In this document: in pieces, positions 34,923 through 41,684 of the stretch
Position numbering within the stretch: the stretch's first letter is position 1
Layout of the letters: the number at the start of each line of letters is the position of its first letter
Assembly (NCBI GenBank): GCA_001513145.1
Contig: LFSP01000010.1
Coordinates: 1-41,684, forward strand
Source: Clostridia bacterium DTU025
GTDB lineage: Bacteria; Bacillota; DTU025
Direction: 5' to 3'
Length of the DNA stretch: 41,684 bases
Notes under the pieces: generated by a model
What the model saw: only the letters and a program-made list of their open reading frames with translations
The model's database searches: none
What the model was told of the DNA's origin: nothing
Program-made: the position numbers and the translations under genes

Positions 34923-36915
34923 TCCGGGGGCCGGAGGCGCCGGAAGCGACTCCGGCCTCCTTTTTCTCGTACTGCAGCCTGTACAGGTCGTAGTAGAAGC
35001 CGCGCTTCGCGAGAAGCTCCTGGTGGCTGCCGATCTCGCGGATCTTGCCTTTGTGCAGCACGATGATCTTGTCGGCGTGCTGCACTGTGGAGAGCCTGTG
35101 GGCCACAACGATGGTTGTCCGACCGGCGATCAGCCGCGGTAGGGCGTCCTGGATCAGCATTTCTGTTTCGGTGTCGATGTTGGACGTGGCCTCGTCCAAC
35201 ACCAGGATGGCGGGGTCGAAGGCCAGGGCCCTGGCGAAGGCCAGGAGCTGGCGCTGGCCGGCTGACAGCGTCGATCCGCGTTCGGTGACCGGCTCGTCGT
35301 AGCCGTTTGGCAGGCGCCTGATGAAGTAATCTGCGTTGACCAGCCTTGCGACCTCCGCTATGCGCTCGTCGGATATCTCTTCGTTGCCCAGCCTGATGTT
35401 ATCGCGGATGTCCCCGGTGAACAGGAACACGTCCTGTAACACCGTGGCGATGCTCCTCCTGAGGTCCTCAAGGCGCAGGCGCTTGACGTTGACGCCGTCC
35501 AGCAGTATCTCGCCCCTCTGGACGTCGTAGAACCGGTTGATCAGGCTGATGATGGACGTCTTGCCGGCGCCGGTGGCCCCGACGAAGGCCACAGTCTCCC
35601 CAGGCTCTATAGTGAAGCTCACGTCCCTGAGCACCCAGTCCTCGCCGTTGTACGCGAACCACACGTTCTTGAACTCGATCCTGCCCTCCACCTTCTCGAG
35701 GCTGACGGCGTCAGGGGCGTCTTCGACCTTGGCAGGCGTGTCTAGGAGCTGGAATATCCTTTCCGACGAGGCCATGGCCGCCTGGAGGGTGTTGTACTTC
35801 TCCGTCAGGGCGTTGATGGGTCCGAAGAACATGTCTACATAGTTGATGAACGCATACACCAGCCCGAAGGGCATCCTCCCACCCAGCACCCTGAGGCCAC
35901 CGTACCACACCAGCAGCGCCAGGGCGAGCGTGCCGACGAACTCCGTCAGCGGCCTGAACACCGCGTACACCATCATCTCGCCTACCCCGGCCCGGTAATA
36001 CTCCTTGTTGGTGGCTTCGAACTCTGTGTACTTGTGCTGCTCCCTGTTGAACACCTGAACGATGCGCATGCCCGTGATGTTCTCGTTCAGCTCGGCGTTG
36101 ATGCGGGCCAGCGCCGTGCGCACCCTCCGGTACGCGGCGCGAGCTTTGGTTCGAAACATCACCGTGGCCACGGCTATGAGAGGCAGGGTGGTCATCGATA
36201 CCAGCGCCAGCTCCGCGTTGAGCCGGAACATCACCACGACTATCCCCACCAGCATCAGGACGTCCTTGAAGAGGCTCACCAGCACGTGACTGTACATGTG
36301 GCTTAGGTTCTCGGTGTCGTTAGTGAGCCTTGTGACCAGCCTGCCCACGGGGTTTCTGTCGAAGAAGGCGAGGTCCATGCGCTGAAGGTGCGAAAAGAGG
36401 TCGCCCCTGATGGTGAGCACGATGTTCTGGCCCAGGTGATGCAGCAGGATGTTCTGCCCGTAGTTGAGGCCGAACGCCACGGCGCTGGCGGCCACCAGGA
36501 GCATCGCCAGGCGGCCCACCTGCGCGGCGTTCTGCCGGCGGAAGGCCTCCTGGGCGTCGGGATGGTCCGCGACATGGATCACGTCGATGCCCGGCTGGTC
36601 GGTGTCGAATCGGTCCGGCAGGTAGTGCGCGGCGACGAGTACCTGCTCGTTCCACGTGACCTGCACCCGCGCCGGCACCGCATCAGGAACGCGCTCGGGG
36701 GCCATCGCCACCCCCCACTGAGGCGGACCCGAGAGGTGGTCGTCGATGGCCAGCTTGATCACGTAAGGGCGCACCAGCTCGATGCCGGCCACCGCCATCA
36801 GCAGCACGAAGGCCAGGGCGAACCCGGTGGCGTACGGGCGGGCGTATGCCAGCAGCCGCCGCATCAGCCGGGCGTCGTATGCTTTTCCGATGATCTCCTC
36901 GCTCTGTTGGCTCAT
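34906..36915 (-). CDS. ABC exporter subunit with canonical catalytic site
   Basis: 669-aa half-transporter with an N-terminal type IV exporter membrane domain and C-terminal nucleotide-binding domain. Walker A GATGAGKTS is near 447, the signature is LSAGQ, and Walker B is ILVLDEATSNID with the catalytic Glu. Between the first two helices there is an unusual soluble insert of about 60 residues (72-135), predicted outside the cell (VPARVQVTWNEQVLVAAHYL, then DVIHVADHPDAQEAFRRQ). The ATG overlaps the stop of the partner gene as ATGA. With that partner it should form a heterodimer like TM287/288 or BmrCD. Substrate unknown, often drugs or peptides. Confidence 0.94.
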   Translation of the reverse strand: MSQQSEEIIGKAYDARLMRRLLAYARPYATGFALAFVLLMAVAGIELVRPYVIKLAIDDHLSGPPQWGVAMAPERVPDAVPARVQVTWNEQVLVAAHYLPDRFDTDQPGIDVIHVADHPDAQEAFRRQNAAQVGRLAMLLVAASAVAFGLNYGQNILLHHLGQNIVLTIRGDLFSHLQRMDLAFFDRNPVGRLVTRLTNDTENLSHMYSHVLVSLFKDVLMLVGIVVVMFRLNAELALVSMTTLPLIAVATVMFRTKARAAYRRVRTALARINAELNENITGMRIVQVFNREQHKYTEFEATNKEYYRAGVGEMMVYAVFRPLTEFVGTLALALLVWYGGLRVLGGRMPFGLVYAFINYVDMFFGPINALTEKYNTLQAAMASSERIFQLLDTPAKVEDAPDAVSLEKVEGRIEFKNVWFAYNGEDWVLRDVSFTIEPGETVAFVGATGAGKTSIISLINRFYDVQRGEILLDGVNVKRLRLEDLRRSIATVLQDVFLFTGDIRDNIRLGNEEISDERIAEVARLVNADYFIRRLPNGYDEPVTERGSTLSAGQRQLLAFARALAFDPAILVLDEATSNIDTETEMLIQDALPRLIAGRTTIVVAHRLSTVQHADKIIVLHKGKIREIGSHQELLAKRGFYYDLYRLQYEKKEAGVASGASGPRITSLG

Positions 36916-38663
36916 GCTCTGCTCTCAAGCTCCTCTTCCAAGAGCTGCCTCTCGTACATGTCGGCGTACAGCCCTCCGGCCGCCAGCAGGGACTCGTGTG
37001 TGCCCTGCTCTACGAGCTTCCCGTCGTCCAGCACGATGATGTGGTCTGCGTGTTTCACTGCGGAGATCCTGTGCGACGATATCACGCACGTGCGGCCTTT
37101 CATGTACTCGCGGAGCTGCGCGAGTATTCTGGCTTCGGTCTGGGTGTCAACAGCGGACAGGCAGTCGTCAAGAAGCAGTATGGCGGGGTTGCGGATGAGG
37201 GCTCGGGCGATGCACACCCGCTGCCTCTGCCCGCCTGATAGCGTGACTCCGCGCTCACCGACGACGGTGTCGAAGCCGTCCGGGAAGGCCTCGATGTCGT
37301 CTTTCACCTGGGCCATCTCGGCTGCGGCGGCTATCTGGTCCCGGCCGTAGGTCCCGTCTCCAAAGGAAATGTTGTGGGCTATGCTGGTGGAGAAGAGGAA
37401 CGCCTCCTGCGGCGCAAGGCCGATGTGGCTCCTGAGGCTATGCAGCGAGATATCCAGGATATCAATGCCGTCAATGAAGACTGTACCTCTCGGTGGGTTG
37501 TACTGCCTTGTCAGGATACCCATCAGTGTAGACTTGCCGCACCCGGTGCGACCCACCACCGCCAGAATCTCGCCGGGGCGCAAGTGGAACGAGACGCCGT
37601 CAAGAGCAGGGGGGAGGTCGGGTGCGTAGCGGAACGTGAGGTTCCTGACTTCTATGTCGCCGAGGGCCGCCGGAAGGTCGATGGCGCCGGGCTCGTCGCG
37701 GACCTCGGGAACCTCGTCGAGGATGGCGTTGAGCCTGTCGAGGCCTGCGAAGCCCCTCTGAACCACGTTGATGACCCACCCCATGGCGATCATGGGCCAC
37801 GTCAGCATCGCCAGGTAGCTGGTGCAGGCGACGAAGTCGCCCAGGGATATCTCGCCGCGGATGATCATGGCGCCGCCGAAGCCGAGCACCAGCGCGAAGC
37901 CTACCAGGGAGGCGAGGGTGGCCATGGGCTCCATGAGGCCCCACACGCGCGTCAGTCCCATGTTTTCGGCCACGTTTTCTCTGGCAGTGGCGACGAAGCG
38001 CGTGATCTCGGCCCGCTCCTGGGCGAAGGATTTAACCACCCGGATCCCCGAGATGTTCTCCTGGGCCCTGTCGGTGAGACGCGCGAAGGCCTCGTGGACG
38101 CGGCGGTGTCTGATGCCAGCCAGCCTGCTGAGGAGTGCCGTACCTGCCGCCAGGAAGGGGAAGGGAAGCAGACTAACGGCAGCGAGCTTCAGCGGGACGG
38201 TTCTGAGAAGCGCGAAGAGTGTGGCTGCGGTCATGAAAATCGCGTCTACGAACAGCATCAGGCCCTGCCCCATGGCCTGGCGCACGGCTGGGATGTCGTT
38301 GGTGGCGTGGGCCATAAGGTCGCCTGTCTTGTGGTGGTTGAAATAGCTCGCGGGAAGCTTCTCAAGGTGCGCGAAGAGCTTGTTCCTGAGGCAAAAGTCG
38401 GCCTTCCGCGCGGCGCCGTTGATGAAGATGCGCCAGAGGAAGCGGCCCGCGGCGATGGCGCTGGCCAGGCCGAGGAGAAGGAAGACGTGACGCTTCAGCC
38501 CTGCCGGCGTCAGCTGGCCGTAAGCCAGCGAGTCGGTGACGTTGGCGAGCAGGCGGGGAATGATGAGCTGAAGCACGTCCACTGCCAACAAACACAGCAC
38601 CCCCAGGGCGTACCGCCAGAGGTGCTTGCGTAGGAAGCCGCGAAGATGCTTGAAACGCTTCAA
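36912..38663 (-). CDS. ABC exporter subunit with degenerate catalytic site
   Basis: 583-aa half-transporter, first gene of the exporter pair. Six membrane helices come first, then Walker A GRTGCGKST near 373, signature LSGGQ, and Walker B ILLLDDCLSAVD near 494. Asp stands where the catalytic Glu is expected, the mark of the inactive-site subunit in asymmetric heterodimers; the canonical LSGGQ here would serve the active site of the partner. The TTG at 38663 (MKRFKHLRGF) is preferred, with GGGGGA 7 nt upstream. The longer frame from ATG 38714 begins inside a TATAAT box and lacks a ribosome site, so it would not be translated from that promoter. Confidence 0.93.
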   Translation of the reverse strand: MKRFKHLRGFLRKHLWRYALGVLCLLAVDVLQLIIPRLLANVTDSLAYGQLTPAGLKRHVFLLLGLASAIAAGRFLWRIFINGAARKADFCLRNKLFAHLEKLPASYFNHHKTGDLMAHATNDIPAVRQAMGQGLMLFVDAIFMTAATLFALLRTVPLKLAAVSLLPFPFLAAGTALLSRLAGIRHRRVHEAFARLTDRAQENISGIRVVKSFAQERAEITRFVATARENVAENMGLTRVWGLMEPMATLASLVGFALVLGFGGAMIIRGEISLGDFVACTSYLAMLTWPMIAMGWVINVVQRGFAGLDRLNAILDEVPEVRDEPGAIDLPAALGDIEVRNLTFRYAPDLPPALDGVSFHLRPGEILAVVGRTGCGKSTLMGILTRQYNPPRGTVFIDGIDILDISLHSLRSHIGLAPQEAFLFSTSIAHNISFGDGTYGRDQIAAAAEMAQVKDDIEAFPDGFDTVVGERGVTLSGGQRQRVCIARALIRNPAILLLDDCLSAVDTQTEARILAQLREYMKGRTCVISSHRISAVKHADHIIVLDDGKLVEQGTHESLLAAGGLYADMYERQLLEEELESRA

Positions 38664-38712
38664 CTCACTATCCCCCGATTCGCTCAAAGCAGCACGGTTC
38701 GGCGCAATTCCC

Positions 38713-38740
38713 ATTATAGACTATGGGTGCCAGGTTTCAA
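38713..38740 (-). promoter_or_regulatory. Promoter of the ABC exporter pair
   Basis: On the minus strand TTGAAA (38740-38735), a 16-bp spacer and a perfect TATAAT (38718-38713) lie about 50 bp before the chosen start. The -35 box overlaps the last codons of the DUF255 gene, so the exporter can be expressed separately from it. Confidence 0.7.
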
Positions 38741-40326
38741 GGGCCGTGGTCGTAAGCTGGTCGGTCGCCAGGCCTGCATACCCCTCCTTCACATTGGATG
38801 CCATGGGGGAGGCCGGACTCGGCGGCAGTTGCGTGCGCGTCGAGGTACCTCTCCAGCGCCAGCCCGTAAGCGGCGCCGTGGATGCCGTAGCGAGGATAGA
38901 GGCGGTGGCATACCGCCAGACACTCCAGGGCGGAGGAGCGCAGGGCCGCAGCGTCATGGGGCGAGTCGGCCAGCTGCGCGGCGCGGGTGAGCCACATGGC
39001 GCCATAGGCGTTCTCGTGGAAGTCGCGAACGGGCCTTTCGAACCCTGGAGGATCGTCCGGGGTGGGCAGCCTTGACACCAGCCCCTGGTTTCCGTGGGTG
39101 GAGACGATCCTTGATGCCAGGAGGAGGCTTCGCTCCTTCCACATCGGCTCGTCGGTGGCGTCGAAGGCGTGGAGGCAGGCGGCGCCATGGGCAATGAGAT
39201 CGTGTGCCAGACCCCATATTCCGGGTTCGCCTTCCCACACGTGGCCCATGCCATGTACCGGATCGAAGCAGAGGTCGTGGATGTTCCTCAGCACGGCCAG
39301 CCCATGTTGTACCCAGGCGGGCTTATCCATGGCCGCGCCGCAGGTTATGAGGGCTCCGCCGGCGATGCTGTTCCAGTCCGAGTAGACGCGGCGGTCGATC
39401 CTGGGAGACGCCGAGCGTGCCCGAAGCTCCGGGGTCTGAAGGCGGTAGTAGGTATCGTCGGCGTCCTGGGAGCCTGCGAAGACGCCTGGAATGTCCATGA
39501 AGAGCGTGTTGTTCATGTATGAGACTGTGTTTTCGGCGACGCTCACGAGCCAGGGCTCGGAGGTGGCTCGGTATGCCTGCCCACAGATCGAAAGGAGAAG
39601 GGCGTTGTCGAGCAGCATCTTCTCGAAGTGCGGGACGCTCCAGTCGCGCGTCGTGGAGTACCGGAACAGACCGCCTTCCACGCGGTCGTAGGTCCCACCG
39701 CCGGTCATCGAGGCGAGGGTGGAGAGGAGCATGTTCCGCCACCGCGCCTCGCCTGTGGCGTCGTACTCGCTGGCGATGAGCGCGAGGCAGTCGAACATCG
39801 GGAACTTTGGCTCCGTGCCGAACCCGCCGTAGGTCTCGTCGTACGCGTCTTCGATCCACGAGAGGAGGTCGGATCGGGGTTTCAGGTTGGGGGTGAAATC
39901 GGTGAGGCCCCGGGGGGCTACCCTGGAGGGCCGGGGCTTCTCGCGGCCCACCGTGCGCAGCGGGTACGTGGATGACGTGCGCTGCAGCCACTCCAGCATG
40001 CGCGGAGCCGGCAGATACGTGGCACCGCTTAGAATGCGCCCGTCGTGGTCGAGAAGCGCCACCGTGGGCCATCCGCCCATGTTGTACATTGCGTTCACGT
40101 CAGGGCGCACGTCCGTGTCGACGCGGATGGGAACGTAGTCCGAGTTGATGACGGATACCACTTCCGGATCGCTGAAGGCTTCTGAGTCCAGAACGTGGCA
40201 CCAGTGGCACCAGCTAGCCGAGATTGAGAGGAGCACCGGCACTCCCCGTGCCTCCGCCAGCTCGAAGGCGTCCCTGTGCCACTGGTACCACTTGATTCCT
40301 CTGGGTGCACTGATGTCAGACTGCAC
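38737..40326 (-). CDS. DUF255 / thioredoxin-domain protein (YyaL/spermatogenesis-associated-20 type)
   Basis: 529 aa. The N-terminal thioredoxin-like domain has CHWCH with the CxxC at residues 40-43 (SASWCHWCHVLDSEAFSDPE) and GGWPTVALLDHDG, the cis-Pro region. The rest is an alpha/alpha-barrel of the six-hairpin glycosidase type (DETYGGFGTEPKFPMFDC, YDRVEGGLFRYSTTRDWSVP, HFEKMLLDNALLL). The biochemical role is unknown. It is shorter than the 600-700 aa common for the family, with a compact linker after the thioredoxin domain. The GTG at 40326 has GGGAGGG 7 nt upstream, and ATG 40347 lies before that site. Cytosolic, with no signal peptide. Confidence 0.93.
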   Translation of the reverse strand: MQSDISAPRGIKWYQWHRDAFELAEARGVPVLLSISASWCHWCHVLDSEAFSDPEVVSVINSDYVPIRVDTDVRPDVNAMYNMGGWPTVALLDHDGRILSGATYLPAPRMLEWLQRTSSTYPLRTVGREKPRPSRVAPRGLTDFTPNLKPRSDLLSWIEDAYDETYGGFGTEPKFPMFDCLALIASEYDATGEARWRNMLLSTLASMTGGGTYDRVEGGLFRYSTTRDWSVPHFEKMLLDNALLLSICGQAYRATSEPWLVSVAENTVSYMNNTLFMDIPGVFAGSQDADDTYYRLQTPELRARSASPRIDRRVYSDWNSIAGGALITCGAAMDKPAWVQHGLAVLRNIHDLCFDPVHGMGHVWEGEPGIWGLAHDLIAHGAACLHAFDATDEPMWKERSLLLASRIVSTHGNQGLVSRLPTPDDPPGFERPVRDFHENAYGAMWLTRAAQLADSPHDAAALRSSALECLAVCHRLYPRYGIHGAAYGLALERYLDAHATAAESGLPHGIQCEGGVCRPGDRPAYDHGP

Positions 40327-40356
40327 GGTTCGACCCTCCCGTATCATACGTGGGGT

Positions 40357-40389
40357 GGCCCTGGCGTCGGCGCCGGCGACGCCAGGGCC
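40357..40389 (-). terminator. Strong GC-rich hairpin after the DUF1540 gene
   Basis: GGCCCTGGCGTCG (40357-40369) and CGACGCCAGGGCC (40377-40389) form a perfect 13-bp stem around 7 bases. It lies 20 bp after the DUF1540 stop. There is no U-tract on the minus strand, so termination may be factor-assisted or partial, with read-through into the DUF255 gene. Confidence 0.55.
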
Positions 40390-40408
40390 GGGAATGCTTT
40401 CTGACTGA

Positions 40409-40657
40409 CTACATGCTGGTTCCGCCGCTGCCGTGATACGACCCTGTGATCCCGGAGGTGCCGCCCTTATCTTTGAAGGTCTTGCAACAGGTGTCAGAAC
40501 TGTGGCCGGCCGGCGTGGTGGCTGATGACAGCAGCGACACGTCGTGGACTGACGAGGCGTTGGCGTCAGAGGTCACCAGGATCTGCTGAGCCGTGCAGTC
40601 GTTCCCCTTCTGCCAGTATACGCAGTTGCTTACGGAACACTTGATGCGGTTGTCCAT
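40409..40657 (-). CDS. DUF1540 domain protein
   Basis: 82-aa Cys-rich small protein. IKCSVSNCVYWQKGNDCTAQ followed by ILVTSD is the DUF1540 pattern (CxVxxCxYW..GN.CxA..I.V), and the later SDTCCKTFKDK supplies two further Cys, as in relatives from spore-formers. It probably binds a metal; the function is unknown. The ATG at 40657 (MDNRIKC) is preferred because GGAGGAG lies 11 nt upstream and relatives begin close to this point. The open frame from 40729 starts at the foot of a terminator hairpin. It stands between two strong hairpins and is likely a separate unit. Confidence 0.88.
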   Translation of the reverse strand: MDNRIKCSVSNCVYWQKGNDCTAQQILVTSDANASSVHDVSLLSSATTPAGHSSDTCCKTFKDKGGTSGITGSYHGSGGTSM

Positions 40658-40736
40658 GTAGTTCCACGCTCCTCCACGCTTGTATTGGACGGTTCCACGG
40701 TAGTATGTCCCAACGGCCTGCACGAACATAACGAAA

Positions 40737-40770
40737 CGCCGGCGGCGGGCCTTTCGGTCCGCCGCCGGCG
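40737..40770 (-). terminator. Intrinsic terminator of the repeat-protein gene
   Basis: CGCCGGCGGCGG (40737-40748) pairs with CCGCCGCCGGCG (40759-40770), a perfect 12-bp stem. On the minus strand it is followed by TTTCGTT. It lies 33 bp after the stop of the repeat-protein gene. Confidence 0.75.
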
Positions 40771-40802
40771 CACAGGGCCGGGGTCAACTGCCTGTTAGCC
40801 TC

Positions 40803-41684
40803 CTAGAAGGACCAAGGGAACGTTGGCAGGTCCAGCCTGGCTTCCACCACGGGAACGCCCGCAGGCACCTCCAGGGACTCGATGGTGCCTGGCAAGAACC
40901 CTGCCATGGTCGGGATGGCCATGATCATGTAACTGCCAGCAGGCACTTTCATTTCAAACCGGCCGGTTGAGACTTCCGCAAGCGTTCCCAGCCACTCCTC
41001 GTCCGCAGTGAACAGTTCAACGGTGGCCTCGGAGGTGGGTTGGCCGTTGGCCGTGACGATCACCCTAAGGGTCGGAACGCCTCCCAGGTCGACGGTTCTC
41101 TCTACGGTGCCGCCTGCAACCTGAACGCCGCGGATCGTTCTTCTCGTGTGGCCCTCAACGTAAGGCTCTATCTGGATGTCGTGCGTGCCCTGAGGCACCG
41201 TGAGCTCGAACACTCCCGGGGACACCTGACTCATCGAATCCCAATCGTCAGAGCCACCGAAGATCACTGAGATGTAGGCGTTCTCGACCGGCCTGCCGTC
41301 GTTGAGGAGGATCAACCTGAGCAGTGCGGTACCGCCGATGTCGATGGTCTGCTCGATGGTAGCGCCGCTGGGAACGTTGATGCCCCGCAGGCGCTTGTGC
41401 TCCATGCCACCGGTGTAAGGACTCACCTGAACGTCGTGCGTGCCTTCTGGTACCTTGAGCTCCCAGGTGCCCGGTGAGACGTGCTCCATGTAGTCCCAGT
41501 CGGTGCCTCCGTTGAAGTGGACCTGCACGGAGGCGTCGTCATACGGCTTGCCGTCACTCAGCACCTTGATCCTGAGCAGTCCGGCGCCGCCCATGTCGAT
41601 GGTGTGCTCTACGGTGGCGCCACCGGCGACGACGATGCCGCGCACGCGCTTGGGCTCCATGCCGCTGATATTGGGGCTTACTTC
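40803..41684 (-). CDS. Partial protein of tandem beta-sandwich-like repeats
   Basis: The frame is open to the window edge, so the N-terminus is missing; 293 residues are visible. There are three full modules of about 80-90 residues and the end of a fourth. Each has the order GGATVEHTIDMGG-like strand, LLRIKVLSDGKPYDDASVQV-like strand pair, WDYM or WDSM, VSPGTWELKVPEGTHDVQV, and GMEHKRLRGI. The closest idea is carboxypeptidase-regulatory or PEGA-like surface modules, normally extracellular stalks. Modules 1 and 2 are much more alike than module 3, which lacks the WD pair (DEEWLG instead). The internal ATG at 41658-41660 is not the start, since the repeat pattern continues upstream (EVSPNISG). 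It ends LPTFPWSF. Confidence 0.75.
   Translation of the reverse strand, partial: EVSPNISGMEPKRVRGIVVAGGATVEHTIDMGGAGLLRIKVLSDGKPYDDASVQVHFNGGTDWDYMEHVSPGTWELKVPEGTHDVQVSPYTGGMEHKRLRGINVPSGATIEQTIDIGGTALLRLILLNDGRPVENAYISVIFGGSDDWDSMSQVSPGVFELTVPQGTHDIQIEPYVEGHTRRTIRGVQVAGGTVERTVDLGGVPTLRVIVTANGQPTSEATVELFTADEEWLGTLAEVSTGRFEMKVPAGSYMIMAIPTMAGFLPGTIESLEVPAGVPVVEARLDLPTFPWSF

Noticed and set aside
36912-38714. 600-aa version of the first ABC subunit starting at ATG 38714
   Set aside because: That ATG is part of the TATAAT promoter box and has no ribosome site.
40409-40729. 106-aa version of the DUF1540 protein starting at 40729
   Set aside because: The extra 24 residues begin at the foot of a terminator hairpin and have no ribosome site of their own; the Met at 40657 has GGAGGAG upstream.

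Overview
The window looks like chromosomal DNA from a GC-rich, endospore-forming member of the Bacillota (Firmicutes). The signs are a Ger(x)C spore-germination lipoprotein after the end of a probable germination permease gene, a DUF1540 protein, strong AGGAGG-type ribosome binding sites with frequent TTG and GTG starts, and sigma-A promoters close to consensus. The chaperone operon is led by an HspR-type MerR repressor, and I found no CIRCE element. I cannot name the genus. I saw no rRNA, tRNA, CRISPR array, insertion sequence, prophage gene or integrase. This reads as ordinary chromosome rather than an island.

Layout. (1) 1-1438, plus strand: end of a germination operon. (2) 1823-9136, minus strand: one heat-shock operon in the order hspR, dnaK, hsp20, grpE, dnaJ-like, clpB, driven by a perfect TTGACA-N17-TATAAT promoter. 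(3) 9632-15888, plus: three exported or membrane-anchored proteins, namely an AMMECR1-like protein, a thioester alpha-2-macroglobulin and a VanW protein. (4) 15858-16808, minus: an EamA transporter. (5) 16963-24088, plus: an unknown 223-aa protein, a 31-aa exported-peptide candidate, a membrane HD-GYP phosphodiesterase, a Na/Pi cotransporter with a PhoU-like tail, a MATE transporter and oligoendopeptidase F. (6) 24203-28878, plus: type I pullulanase, a DRG-like TGS GTPase, a flavodoxin-like protein and peptidase T. (7) 29127-29417, minus: a small zinc-ribbon protein with its own terminator. (8) 29811-34922, plus: an ABC ATPase and permease, a TGS-uridine kinase, a phosphoribosyltransferase that appears to start at CTG, and a YchF-like GTPase. 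(9) 34906-41684, minus: an asymmetric heterodimeric ABC exporter, a DUF255 thioredoxin-fold protein, a DUF1540 protein and a partial protein made of repeated beta-sandwich-like modules.

How the genes may work together. The heat-shock block forms a complete DnaK/ClpB disaggregation machine with its own repressor. The alpha-2-macroglobulin block looks like an envelope defence or maintenance unit with an unusual AMMECR1 partner. The HD-GYP block pairs a membrane-bound c-di-GMP-type hydrolase with a tiny secreted-peptide gene, and a cytosolic oligopeptidase lies downstream. The pullulanase block supports intracellular alpha-glucan use and peptide turnover. Three TGS-domain nucleotide-binding proteins lie within 9 kb, which suggests a translation or nucleotide-stress theme. 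Several intergenic regions share a short palindromic repeat family (consensus CGACCCACCGGTGGGTCG with an associated CGGCGACAACGACCCAC motif) that I do not recognise.

Start codons were chosen by Shine-Dalgarno spacing and family alignment from memory. No database search was possible.
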